DNA from: Ornithodoros turicata
Lineage: Eukaryota; Arthropoda; Arachnida; Ixodida; Argasidae
Assembly (NCBI RefSeq): GCF_037126465.1
Contig: NC_088202.1
Span: 131,888,123 to 131,952,122 of the forward strand
Direction of reading: 5' to 3'
DNA length: 64,000 nt
Shown: positions 22,932-33,686 of the stretch, in pieces
Position numbering within the stretch: position 1 is the first letter of the stretch
Layout of the letters: each line of letters opens with the position of its first letter
Made by a program: the position numbers and the translations under genes
Notes under the pieces: generated by a model
The model's database searches: none
Told to the model about the DNA's origin: nothing
Seen by the model: the letters and a program-made list of their open reading frames with translations, nothing else

Positions 22932-24243
22932 AGGCGGGGTCCCATAGCCTCGATTTGAGCAGCAGCAGCAGAGCAACAGCAGCGGAGCAGCAGAGCTGCA
23001 GCGACACGAGCGGTCCCATAGCACTGGGCGAGAGCAGCAGAGCTGCCGAGCTGCAGAAATTCCCTGCTGCTCTCGTATCCGAATTTTTGGTTGCTGTGCT
23101 GCCCTGTTGCTCTGCAGCCTGAGCAGCCGGTTTCGAAAGCCAATCAGGAGGCTGGTTGGTATTGCTTTCGTTCGACGGTGTTTAGGGTTAGCAGGGCGGT
23201 GAGTGACGGCAGAAGGTTTGTTTCCTTTTGTTCCGTGATTTGATTCTGAAGATCTGGAAACGCTTGTGATTGCCAGTAGTTTGGAGCGAGTGTTCAATCA
23301 TCGGGACTGCGTGAAGTGCGCATTCAGGAGAAAATTCAGTTCATAAGTTCAATAAAGTGTTCGACCGAACCTACGTGATACATATGTTGTGTACCTGTTG
23401 TAGCTACATGTTCGCTTGTTTTCTGGAAAGTACTTCAAAACGCGTGACCTGATAACGTACAAGCAAATTACTTTCACGTCCATGCCGTGTGAAAACCAAA
23501 CCGAACAAAGTTCTTGTGGTCGGTATTGCAAGACCTTGCTAGGTGGTTGTAAATGAAACTGACCTTGAAAAGGGTTAGATAGACAACAAAAAAAGGTTCG
23601 ACAGAGATAGATAATGAACCCATTCCTTGTGAAAACAGGCAGAAAGCAGTGAATACTAGAAGAAGGGGCCTTTGTTTTCGTTAGACAATTTTATTTCACT
23701 AATAGCAACGTACGCATTTGACAGTCACCGTAAGTCAAAATATCGAATACTATAGTAACGAGGCAATATTTATACGTCAAAATCCCGTAGAAGAATCTCC
23801 ACACAACACAGCAAGGACTGTTCTGCACAGCAGTAGGACGAACCTACGTTGAATGTCATGAAGCTGACTACACATCAACGAAGAGTCAATCAGGTAATAC
23901 GAGGCTCAGACCACCACCACACTCATCTCAAAATTCACTTATGAGCTCCAAATCCACAATATATCTCTCAAACAAACGCCTTTCACCTAGGATTGCGTTC
24001 CTAGGTGTGTGTACTAAAAGGCTTAGCCGCTGCGTACGCCTTCGGAATGTGCGAAATGTAAACAATGCCACAGTTGCCAACACGCTTTGTGTTTCCTAAG
24101 CCGCTGCTGCCGCTAATTCAAAACGAAGCTATGGGACGCCTCCAGCAGCAGAGCAGCGGCAGCAGAAAGCTGCTCTGCTGCCATGTTGCCGTGTTGCTGC
24201 TGCTTTGCTGCTGCTGCTCGCATAAAGCTATGGGACCCGGCCC
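22932..24243. mobile_element. 1.3-kb TTA-flanked DNA element with nested inverted repeats
   Basis: The outer inverted repeats AGGCGGGGTCCCATAGC (22932-22948) and the complement of GGGCCGGGTCCCATAGC (24227-24243) match at 15 of 17 positions. They are flanked by the direct triplet TTA (22929-22931 and 24244-24246), as for PIF/Harbinger insertions. A second inner pair of the same core lies at 23012-23022 (GGTCCCATAGC) and 24128-24137 (GCTATGGGAC). Both sub-terminal zones are dense in GCAGCAGAGC-like words. The interior has no transposase or Myb-like frame. The superfamily assignment is tentative. Confidence 0.65.
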
Positions 24244-24246
24244 TTA

Positions 24247-27105
24247 CGCGATGTATGTGCAACGACAGCAACGGTAGCGAAATGTAGCCGGCTGACTTCT
24301 TCCAACCTTCGCTACCCGAAGAGCGAGGACAATGCCCGACCATCATACCATTATCTTTCCCAGAAAAAAAAACGCAAATAGTCCGTGATTGTAGTGACAC
24401 TGTAAGCTCAATTATAGCCATTAACATTGACCTTATGCATTCGTAACACACAATGCAGGCGACGAATGTTCTTCGGAGTATATAGTATGAAGAGAAAGAA
24501 GATGGACGTTTAGATACGGATCATTAAGCGAACGTTTTTGCTGAAGTTTTAATAGAGGAATGAAGCGGTCGTATTAGCCTGATTTTTTCGGAGGGAATAA
24601 CGCAACGAAATAAGGTTAATGGAGAGCGCGGGGCCATTCTTTCAAATATGGTTTCATGGCTCGCGTTATCAGTGTCATACACGGCGTCGTCTCCGCGATG
24701 TTATTGGGCCGAGTTGGATTCTCTTTGGAAGTGTTTCGAGCCTCATGACCTGCAACGCCTCGGCAATATATTTCAATGCACCCTTAATATGGAGCCCGCC
24801 CTGTTTTAATGTGCTAAGCGGGATCGCATACCTTGAGTTCCAACTGCTATAGTTCTATTTCACTCGGAGGACATGTCGCGTGACATACCGTGGTTCAGAG
24901 TCTGACGGTTTGTATGTCTCTATGATAAGAAAACATACGTGAAAAGATAATTCGGAGAAAACATACTTGGCATATGTTTACATTCATTTGCTCTAAGAAA
25001 TACGTCAGATTTGATTTGGTGTAACTGTCACAGAAATCCGGGATGTTATGTGTGTTCGTTACTTTTCAAAGTAACTGTAGTAATTACTGTCAGACAGTAA
25101 ACCTAATATACATTGCACTGAGTTAATTGCATACACACTCACATACTTTATTCCGAGACGAGCTGAAAAAAAAAAGTGCAAGGAAAATGAAAAAGGCGAA
25201 CATAAATAATTGGACGTGATACACGAAGATACAACATGCAAACGAGATGTACTATGATTGCATACAGGAATCACAGCGAAGCATAAGGCCAAAAAGATTG
25301 AGCTTAACGCATTGAACACGACCCGATGATAACAGACGCTACGAAGCAGGAAGTCGTTTAAATTAAGCTTCGATTAATCATACGGTTCGAATATAGCAAC
25401 GAGGCACACGCGCAGTACAAACACCCAAGCCCAACCACACAACGCTTTTAATAGCCAAAGTTTAATTATGAACCACCCATGCAGATATACTAAACATACT
25501 ACACCAACGTAATTCGCTGGACATTCAAAGCTATTGAGAGAGAACCGGACGAACCGCGCAGCACACACAGACATTCAATTATCACGTGCGCATATAACGT
25601 ACCATCTCGTTCCTACAATCAGTCTCATCAACGCGAGGAACGCCAAGAGGCTAGCTTCGTTAGGCCGCCCTTGTAACAAGGCACAATTGAGCCTTTCTCG
25701 ACAAAGGCATTACCAGCTGGACAAATTTGGCAACAAGGGGAAAGAACCTCCCACGCACCCGGACGTTGTGATGTTTTGAGAAGGAACAGGGTTGTATAAG
25801 TTGTAAACGTGCTCGTTCTATATCGGAAATTGCTAGAGGGGAGGAAACAAATGTAAATGTAACAGCGTGGATGAAGGAAAAGAAGTTAAAGGAACGTAAT
25901 GGGTGGAGTTGGAAAGCGGGCAGAGTTCATTGTGGAAACAACCGGCAAGGATTATCGCGTGTACGTGCCGTCAAATTGAATTCGCTTCAGGCGTCTTTCT
26001 GTCGCCGAGAGCTGGTGTCGTTGTACTCTTGCGTCTGTGTTGGTTAGATGTGCATTCTGCTCCGGTCAGCCTTCAGTCAGGTAGAATGATTTCGACGTTA
26101 TACATTCTCGAATCTCAATACATGATGATGATGACGGTAGTTGAAAGAATATGGAGATGTATAGGGCCTAGCTTAACGTGACACTGGCTATACTCCGGAG
26201 TGATTTCTTCAACGTTTTCTTCTGTTTTGTATTGCTAATAAAGAAAGATGAAGATTAACGTCACGTGGCTAAAGGCCAGTGTACTTTACGGCACACGTAC
26301 AGCCGTCGTCGAACTTAACTGTAACGCGCAAGCGCGGGGCCTGCACAGACGTCGGCGACGCCGAGCGTTGGCCGCTGGGTTCGAGACCAAGTCGCAATCC
26401 GCATGCAGCACAGCTGCTGGTGAGCGTGAGTGCGAAGCAGGGACTGATTGTACAGGTGCCCATACCGAGCATGCCAATCCAATGCCAAGCCAATTTGTAA
26501 TGAGACGGTGTACGTCTCAACCCAGTCTCGGATGCAGTATCGAAACCAAGAGAACTTCACCCTGTTCACTCTGACAGCTTTTTTTTTCATTTTTTTTTTC
26601 ATTGTTATTATTAAGGTTCACCGGAGCTGTACGTACGGTACACTGTCAATGCACTTGCAGCACTGTTCGGCAGTCTCAATGTTATTTGCATGCATGTGTG
26701 TTGCAACCTAATTTTTCACTAAAGAGCCCCTGACGACCTGTTGGTATCCGCAGAAGACAAACAACAACACTGTGACTGACTCGCAACTTTCAATTTTTCA
26801 ACCGGTTTCTCCGCGTTCTGGTACGGGAATACGTTTAGCAGTCTCCTTTTTTGTACGGTTTTACATGCGACTTGATCGTATTGCACTAAGCGGATGTCTC
26901 GTACGCCGTCACTGTGCACGGGTATGACGTAAGGAAGCCCAATGACCCTGACACACTATACAGGGTGGAGTTCGTGCGTTTAATTGCGGAAACTGCATGG
27001 AGCGCTGTGTGTGGGCCGTTTTCGGGTGCATCTCCTTGTGGGTATATAGAATGTCAGTGCGGGCGGACACACTGCCGTCTCAGCAGCAGAACGTATTGTC
27101 CCGCA
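24247..27105. other. No gene recognised
   Basis: About 2.9 kb. Frames up to 108 codons at 26.2-26.6 kb overlap on both strands in a GC-richer patch and are not recognisable. T runs lie at 26580-26600. No complete repeat was identified. Confidence 0.45.
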
Positions 27106-27192
27106 AACAAAACAAACAACTTTATTGTGAGATGATGAATGGGAAGTTTCATCGCCAGGGGCGATGCTCTGCCCCCATTGCTGGTGGTGACG
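27106..27192 (-). repeat. LINE 3' tail, minus strand
   Basis: Read on the minus strand: a CACCAGCAATGGGGGCAGAG block, GGCGATGAAACTTCCCATTC, ATCATCTCAC, an AATAAA signal, then a GTTTGTTT-type tail. The first parts match the LINE end at 14660-14830 and the tail style matches 37650-37832. It is a 5'-truncated insertion. Confidence 0.6.
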
Positions 27193-27618
27193 CATTCTAA
27201 CAAAAAAAGGGGAGGGATTTTACTCCTTTTGAGGACTAAATGCATTGCGACAAAAATTTACTCCCCATTTGGGAGTAAACGCACGGGACTAAATGAGTGT
27301 CGGAGTTGGGACGCTGTGTTCTACGATTCTAAGGTACATAATTCATATGCATGAATGGAAATACCTTGAGTTAAACAGTGATATGTCAAGTGATATCAAA
27401 TCTTGCGAAATGCATAGAGCACCATTTCGGAAGAAAGAACCTCTAACTATTTTTTCATCCGTGTGGTTGAAAAATTCCTCCGTTTCCCATCAAATACACG
27501 GAGAGCACATATTTACATATAGACTTGCATTCAGGGGACTATTTGTAGTCCTGTGGAGTAAATTTCAGTGTCACGGGACTAAAATGGGGAGTCATTGCAG
27601 TGGTGATGCCACTATATT
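27193..27618. other. No gene recognised; minor internal repeat
   Basis: Contains 'TTTACTCCCCATTTGGGAGTAAA', a small palindrome at about 27259-27281, and similar GGGACTAAA words near 27293 and 27578. No gene. Confidence 0.4.
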
Positions 27619-28025
27619 CCACCGTTTAAAATCCCAGATGTTCAAAAACCCAGATTTCTAAATTTAAGCTTTAATATGAAGAATGGCGGAATAATAGTGT
27701 TGAATAATACATATTACTGACAAACCTCGCAGTATTGCGTGGTTTTGACGTCAACAGAAGTCATTGTCGTGGATGAAAACCAGGTTTTTGGCGACCGTTA
27801 GGCTTACGATGGCGGCCACATCAGAGCAGCAAAAATTGTTAGAGCAGCAAAAGCATTAGAGCAGCAAAAATTTGGTTAGGTTAGGTTAGTTTTCAGAGGT
27901 TAGGTTACTTTAGAAGTTTTTCGACAGTTCACCAGGCCGTTGGGGGCCTCCCCACCATGCAGTTGGGAACGCACGCAACGCTAGCGCCGTTTGGGATTTT
28001 GAACATACGGGATTCTAAACGGCGG
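27619..28025. mobile_element. 407-bp inverted-repeat element
   Basis: The 34-base arms 27619-27652 and 27992-28025 are complementary at 29 of 34 positions (core GTTTAAAATCCC / GGGATTCTAAAC, and ATGTTCAAAA). The right arm's last 14 bases are tandemly repeated once (28026-28039). The loop holds three TTAGAGCAGCAAAA-like units (about 27838-27871) and a TTAGG run. No target duplication was identified, so transposon status is inferred from symmetry alone. Confidence 0.5.
27874..27907. repeat. Short interstitial TTAGG run
   Basis: GGTTAGGTTAGGTTAG (27874-27889) and, after a short gap, GAGGTTAGGTTA (27896-27907). TTAGG is the canonical arthropod telomere unit. The run is too short to be a telomere remnant with confidence, and similar words are common in arthropod repeats. 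Confidence 0.6.
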
Positions 28026-28039
28026 ATTCTTAACGGCGG

Positions 28040-28899
28040 CATTTCAGGATACCCTCGAATGAACCCTTTCGTGGCCAGCAGTTTTTCGATGCAGAGATCC
28101 CTTCCGACGCGTTCGCAGAGAGACGAACAGATAAGTTCACTCATATAGAGACATGCGCAGATCCCTATAGTTGAGCATCCTTTCATAACAGCAGGAAGCC
28201 ATACAGGCCATATGGTCCTCGTCCTTTAGCCACTCTCCCCGCATCCGTTGAGTGCCGCAGCGCGGCTGTTTTCGCGAAAGCTCATACTAGGGTATATGGA
28301 GGACGACTACGCAGGCTGTAGCAGACTGGCGTCACTCGGTATTTATCCGCGCGTACTTGCGCTGTGCGCAATGGGAAGTTTGTTTTTCCTGCATGTGAAG
28401 TCGTTCCTAGAGAAAGCACGAAAAGGCTGCTCAGACACGGCATCGAGTGAAATACGCAGAAGTACATTTATCGAGGGACTGACAACATCGGGATCGCGGG
28501 ATCTTCTCGTTCACAACAAATGGCTGCACGAAATAGTCGACTGATTGGTTGGTTTTAAGGGGGGGAAATTGTGATTTTGGCTTCACTAGTGTAAGATAGC
28601 ACGAGATAGTTACGTGTAGAAACAGTCGCGTCGCGTATAATGCAGATAAAACGGTCTGTACTGATGCGGTGTGGCAGCCATAATATTTGCGACGTTCTTC
28701 AGAGTCAATTATGATTCTTTCGCCAAGCTAAGCACGCAAGGCAAAGCTACAAATCCATTAGTATGTCATTATTAGAGCTTCTCAGTGCCGAAAGAACAAT
28801 GTTGTGATGAAGGTGGTGTGCAGTCAGCCACAACTTTGGTAAGCCACAGGTACTGGCTTGCTCTCTGTGATCTGGTGACGGATCTCTGAAAGTGCTTCC
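28040..28899. other. No gene recognised
   Basis: A 98-codon plus-strand frame (28248-28544) has no recognised domain. Nothing else was identified. Confidence 0.4.
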
Positions 28900-28982
28900 C
28901 ATCATGCGTTCCCAATGTGCAATAGGGCAGTGTACCGCCTCAGCGGCGGTGAATCGCACCACCTCATCATCATCGAATGTAC
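28900..28982 (+). repeat. LINE 3' UTR fragment
   Basis: CAATAGGGCAGTGTACCGCC, TCAGCGGCGGTGAATCGCAC and CTCATCATCATC follow the order of the 3' UTR of the LINE ends at 32794-33312 and 37650-37832. The region just left (28800-28900) may be the decayed ORF end but cannot be aligned by eye. Confidence 0.5.
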
Positions 28983-29009
28983 GTGTCCGTGTGTCTGTGA
29001 ACATATATG

Positions 29010-29106
29010 AGCAATGAAAGATGAAAGTCACTGAAAAGGTTAGCCAGCTGTAGGGATCGAACCCACATCTTCTGGATTGCCGGTATGAGCAATCCCCGTA
29101 ATGTTT
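29010..29106 (-). repeat. SINE-C copy (tRNA-derived)
   Basis: The plus strand reads GATGAAAGTCACTGAAAAGG, TTAGCCAGCTGTAGG, ATCGAACCCACATCTTCTGG and ATTGCCGGT. The complement has a B-box-like GGTTCGATCC preceded by a tRNA anticodon-arm-like segment. The same sequence occurs at 43210-43375, 45288-45384 and 59990-60075. Confidence 0.75.
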
Positions 29107-29414
29107 TTGCCATCTCATGGTACTCTGGACATTAACTGTGTGGTTGCTGGCACGGCGGTGTTTCCCCTGAACAGAGTACACATTTTAAAGCACGTATGAT
29201 GTGTTCTGTGTCTAGATCACATCCCAGGAAATACGTTTCACTGTAAAATGTGTAAAAACAACACCATCGCGAGGAAAGCGCCTAACTGCTTGAGTTGATC
29301 TCGCAAAGGGAGGGGGGAGAAGGTCACGAGTAACGCAGGCCTAGGAATGTATAGTAATATATAGGCTAAGATTTTCAATGAGGTCCAGGCAGGGGGTAAG
29401 AGGGCCCATGTGGT
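29107..29414. other. No gene recognised
   Basis: A 300-base spacer between SINE copies with no recognised feature. Confidence 0.4.
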
Positions 29415-29650
29415 TTATTGGTGCTTATTGCCGGGCGATCTGCCTTCCAGTTTTGCGGCATCACGCGTCCTTCGTAGACTTCGCTGGGAGCTGTGTCGAC
29501 ATTTGCCTAACGACGTCTGATAAAAAAGAAGAAGAAAAGAAACAGGTAAATAGGCACACAGTACAGCCACGGTGTCGAGATCCGATCCCGTGCCACCTCC
29601 CAGTCCCCAGCGTGGAAGGCGACAGTCATGGCCACTGAGCCATGGTAGCT
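29415..29650 (-). repeat. Diverged SINE-A-related copy
   Basis: Shares GTCGACATTTGCCTAACG and the tRNA-head order with the copies at 318-472 and 3119-3400. Minus-strand head: an A-box-like TGGCTCAGTGGCCATG (near 29628-29643) and a B-box-like GGGATCGGATC (near 29579-29589). A lysine-coding A-rich insertion (29524-29545) lies in the body. Confidence 0.6.
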
Positions 29651-29829
29651 CGTAAGGCCTGTATGTGGCTCGTGTATTCTGGAAAACTTTCATTCGAGTT
29701 TCGGGCGTCTGAAGGGCGCTAATGCTTTTTTGGTAAAGAACGCTTCCCTCTGTATCTTCACTGCTTTCTTCACGCAAACTCGATACGTGAGACGCGCTGG
29801 CGGGGGAAAGGAGCTACCACCAATCTAGG

Positions 29830-30748
29830 CAGTGGCGTATAGCTAGAAAAACATTTCGAGAGTGGTTCTATAGACTCACTTCACTTCGTAACATCATACC
29901 GATGCGGCGGCGCTGGTGTCCCGTTTGGTGGGCGAAAATCACAGGGTTATCGAGTCATTGGGTGTTTTCTGTCGTTACTGAAGGCATGCCGCAAACCTGT
30001 GTAGCTATTGGATGTGCTACGCGATACAGAAAAGCCAAATACGCCGCATACACCATGCGGTTTTCCTCTCCCTTTTGCCCACCAGCGACGTCTGCTCTAT
30101 GCGCATGCGCAGATGCGCCCTCTTGTTTACAAATAGAAGTGGGTCTATACCCAAAAACGCGATTCAAGGAATTGGCGCCGCCATTAGTGCTACCACCTCG
30201 TGGTAGTCGCAGGAACTGTGCACGTGTGGACTGCCGCATGCCGAGTTCCTTCATTTCCCCGTGTGTGTTTTCGTTCATTTTCTCCTGCTCGGGAAACTGT
30301 GTAGAAAAGATATCGCATCGGACAGCATTCCTCACGTAAACAAGTGTGCATGTCGCACACACAAGCAAGCAATCTTCTTTTTCCTCGATCTTTCGAACGT
30401 TGATACGCTAGTCAGATGTTTACCGGATGGCTAGCAATCCGGCTAGTTATATGGAATGTTAGGTTATCGTCAGTCTCGTATCGTAGTACTCATTATAGAC
30501 GGCGGTCACCAGTATTCATCTCAATGGGAAGAGCGGGAAGAGCGATTTTGGCAGTCCACCCCTGTTGTGTCGTCACTGGGAACGAGGCTAAGGAGCGCAC
30601 GGGATCTGGTGGTTTGAGAGTAACGCGACAAGGTCTATACGGGATTACGCGAGGGAGAGGGCTTACCGTCGTTTTCCCTCTCCCAAATGCACTACCTACG
30701 TTTTCGGGGGGCTTAACCCCCAAACCCCCCCTTCTGGCTACACCACTG
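29830..30748. mobile_element. hAT-like non-autonomous element
   Basis: The left end is CAGTGGCGTATAGCTAG and the right end the complement of CAGTGGTGTAGCCAGA. These are imperfect inverted repeats starting CAGTGG, as in many hAT elements. The flanking octamers AATCTAGG (29822-29829) and TATCTAAG (30749-30756) agree at six of eight positions, as expected for an old 8-bp target duplication. No hAT dimerisation or DDE motifs are visible. The interior carries a THAP-like start (separate entry), an unusual passenger. Confidence 0.5.
29986..30339 (+). pseudogene. THAP-like zinc-finger N-terminus, decayed
   Basis: The frame starts MPQTCVAIGCATRYRK. THAP domains (C2CH DNA-binding fingers found in chromatin proteins and P-element transposases) characteristically begin at residue 1 with M-P-x-x-C-x(4)-C, followed by an R/N-Y basic stretch, exactly as here. 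After about 25 residues the expected F-H-R-F-P, W and later C-x2-H positions cannot be identified in this frame. The remainder up to the stop is therefore probably shifted or unrelated. It lies within the hAT-like element. The frame is also open 28 codons upstream, but the THAP start favours the methionine at 29986. Confidence 0.4.
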
Positions 30749-30756
30749 TATCTAAG

Positions 30757-31199
30757 GTTTCCTTCAGATGACCGAGGAACCTGTCGTTTCATGGCCCAAA
30801 AGGAAAGCGACTACTACGACTTTCCCTTCATGGGAATCTGTTGTCCATTCCCAAGAGAAGACCATACATCCTAGTGGAACGTGTTCGGTCGGCGTGATCT
30901 GTGCTGTGACGATTCTCACGCACCCGAAGTAAGCGTGACGCCCTAATCACACACCTGCAACTGTCGCGTGTCCGGCGCCGTTCTAATCGGCAAGCCCGAT
31001 TTTCGTTCGTTGCACCGCTCCTGCGTTTGAAAGAAGCGGATGCCCCCCAGCGGTATACGCGAGCTGTACAAATGATAGGTCCGAGTATATCGATGGAGGA
31101 GCTCGATGAACGTGCTCGGATGAAACGCTATGAGGGGTGGCAAGCAAATGCCCGCCTGTGTCGCCCGGGCAAAAGGAAATAGTTGCATCAGATAAGCAA
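30757..31199. other. No gene recognised
   Basis: No recognised feature between the hAT-like element and the palindrome. Confidence 0.4.
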
Positions 31200-31279
31200 A
31201 TGCTTTAGGTTGTACGCTTCCTACTCACGCAGCAGCGAATTCGCTGCTGCGTGAATAGGAAGTGTACAACCTAAAGCAT
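31200..31279. other. 80-bp near-perfect palindrome without loop
   Basis: The arms 31200-31239 and 31240-31279 are complementary at 38 of 40 positions, with the symmetry centre inside a GAATTC. Both mismatches are transitions. There is no spacer, so the DNA could extrude a cruciform and a transcript would form a continuous 40-bp stem. It resembles no terminal repeat elsewhere in the window. Origin as a tiny foldback element or a small-RNA precursor is undetermined. Confidence 0.9.
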
Positions 31280-32793
31280 ACCAATATACAACCTTAAGGA
31301 GTTATGCATGAAGAAGGGAAATTTAGTGGGCGCCTTAACGGAGATACTCAACGAGAAAAACTCGCATGTCAATGTTGTAAGCTTTGTGGGAGTCACGAGG
31401 CCAATGAGGCCTTTGAGGACCACCTCGACGTGCCACGTACACAGTATTCCGAAACCAGCCCTGATAGCTATAAAAAAACGTGACGTCGCTCTGCCGGCAC
31501 TCAATAGACCTCTCCTTCTTTGTATACAAATGACGTCATACTGTTCGATAGCGCCACCAGTTTGGTAGAGTTCAACTACACTCGAAGCTAGGGGCCAACA
31601 AGGTTGCGCCCGAAAGCCACGGTCTCGAAGGTATTACGATGGTCCCTGAAAGGGACGCGACCTTCGCCTTCGAACAAGTGCCCATTCGTGGAACCCAGCC
31701 TTCCCCTTCCGATTTGTTTCGATTTCAGTCTGTCTACCAACGTCGCGATGACGTTTCTGGGGTAGAGGTCCATTTCAGCTTCACTTTTCCGTGGAACAGG
31801 GGCCCCCTTCCTGCTTGCGCGAGACTATATTTGCAAAATCACGCGCTGCAATTTTCTGTAAAGACACCGGGAAGGCGCTTCAGCAAGAAGGGCCCCTAGC
31901 AGGAACAAAGCAAAATATTCCATAACAAGCCGGCGGGCGAAGCTTGCTATTCACTTCGGCAATCCTTCTCCGGAGTACGCAGATGATTATCCGTGATTAA
32001 ATCTAAGTGTGTGAGTGGAAATCAAAATACATTCGAATTCTTATCTTAAGACTCTCCTCGTCTTTCTCACTCTACGTCCCCCTCATCGTTCTTCTCGCCT
32101 ATTGCATGAAATATTTCGAATCCAATCGAATTAAAATAATAAGAATACTCTATCCGTATTCGAAGCCTCGGATATTCACTCACCCCGTAATCTCGGCATC
32201 CTTTTCCCATAATCGCGCAAATTTTCACGTTACATCACACTCATCACTCACACTTATTCCGTCCACTCTTTTTTTTTCATTCCAGGAGATAAGCAGCGTT
32301 GAAGGGAGGGAGCCAAATTACGCAGGACCCCTTCCGAGTGCTTCAGGTAAAGGATGACGTCACAAATAATTACCCTCAATATACGTACAAGCGTGTATAT
32401 GTCCAGTTTGGCCAAAGGATTCACGTCGCATTTTAATATCGCTGACAGCGCGCAACTGCTCGGAGCAAAAGCGATGAAAAGGTTCGTGGCAAGTGACGAG
32501 CCCCTGGTTATACCTCCTGCGGGGCATGAAAAAGAAAAAAAAAAGGATGCATGGAATGCGGGAGAGATACAGGAGGGGGACACTGTACCTGCAAGATGAA
32601 GGGAACTCGTTTTTTGGGCCCAGAAACAGGAGCGGGAGAGGGGGAAAAAAGACGCCAGAGATGGTGGCCCCGGCTAAATATATTTTAGGCGTCGATTTCT
32701 TTGCCGCTAATGGGCATTTCGTGATTTTTGCTGCTTATACGAAGGTAAAAAAAAAGGAAGGAAAATCTTTTTTCGGTGCGTTAGTGAAAACAA
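31280..32793. other. No gene recognised
   Basis: About 1.5 kb. A 10-base inverted repeat GCTAGGGGCC / GGCCCCTAGC (about 31588 and 31893) bounds a GC-richer 315-base segment with an open frame on each strand, but neither product is recognised. Coding or transposon status could not be supported. Confidence 0.4.
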
Positions 32794-33312
32794 CAACAAC
32801 AACAATTACATGAGTGATTATGGGATGAGGTGATTCACCGCAACAATTGCGGTTACCATACCTCAGTGCATGTGGGTTAGTGTATGAGTGAGATGACGAT
32901 GAAAAAGATGAGGCATATACACTCGCACACACACATGACGCACGCAAATGAGATATCACACACGCAGGTGCGTCGTAACTGAAGGGGATAGTAGTTCATC
33001 CGCTCGGCCACCAGAGATGAAATGCTGCGAAGATCACATCTCCGCATTCATGGCAACAGCTCTGAGGTCATAGGAGTTCAAGCAGGTTAGAAGACGTCAG
33101 GAACACATTGAATGAGTGCAGGCATTGACGGTGCTGCACAGGGTTAGAACAAGGACCCAAGATTGCTGCAAGGCTGAGCGGCTTGTTGTTGATGCGGGGC
33201 AGTTGGGACTGGAGCATTGCTCTCTCCTAACTGTATGGAGGGCAGTCGATGAGGATGTGTTGAATGCTTGCCACTATGTCGCAGCTGGAACACGAGCGTT
33301 AGTGAAATGTAG
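32794..33312 (-). pseudogene. LINE (non-LTR retrotransposon) ORF2 C-terminus and 3' UTR
   Basis: On the minus strand, from about 33309, the frame reads SCSSCDIVASIQHILIDCPP. This is the C-x2-C...H-I-L...C-P zinc-knuckle-like motif found near the C-terminus of many arthropod LINE ORF2 proteins, downstream of reverse transcriptase. One in-frame stop follows soon after. The frame then continues through LAAILGP and ends SFNVFLTSSNLLELL-stop near 33081. A 3' UTR of about 280 bases follows, ending in a (GTT)n-type tail (32794-32805). The clade (I, Jockey or CR1-like) cannot be fixed without the RT domain. The copy is 5'-truncated and inactive. Confidence 0.7.
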
Positions 33313-33402
33313 TAGTGGGACCCGAAGCGATTCTATGTAAGAACGTACAAAATTCCGCTATACATGAACCACTACTGGGAACGGGTGCTGAATGAACGGA
33401 GC

Positions 33403-33686
33403 CCGTGTTAGCGCCGCGAAGCAACTGTGGCTATGAGCTACGTACAGATGTGGACAGGTGGAGAGAGGACAGCAGGAAGGAGTGGGGAGAAAGGGGAATT
33501 AGTATGCGTCCTGGGTCGACTTCAGGGGGAACTCCGCCGACATTCGTCTGGAAAGTCTTCGGAAAACCCAGGGGAAAACCTCGGACAGCACAGCAGGTGG
33601 TAGGATTCGAACCCACCACCTCCCAGTCTTCCGCACGACCTTGGCTATCGCTAACGAGCGGGACGCCTTAACCAGCTCGGCCGTGC
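33403..33686 (-). repeat. SINE-A, best full-length copy
   Basis: Minus-strand SINE of about 284 bp. The head, read from 33686, is GGCACGGCCGAGCTGGTTAA, then GGCGTCC, with a long region before the B box GGTTCGAATCC (complement at 33603-33613). The GGCCGAG-TGGTTAAGGCG style A region and extended variable-arm length match type II tRNAs (Ser/Leu) rather than type I. The body ends GTTGCTTCGCGGCGCTAACA. No poly(A) or clear target duplication remains. Confidence 0.88.

Noticed and set aside
22950..23110. CAG-rich stretch as a polyglutamine-coding exon
   Set aside because: It lies in the sub-terminal zone of an inverted-repeat element, is mirrored at the other end, and sits in no supported gene.
31588..31902. 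GC-richer segment bounded by GCTAGGGGCC inverted repeats as a MITE or exon
   Set aside because: The inverted repeat is only 10 bases, no target duplication is convincing, and the product is unrecognised.
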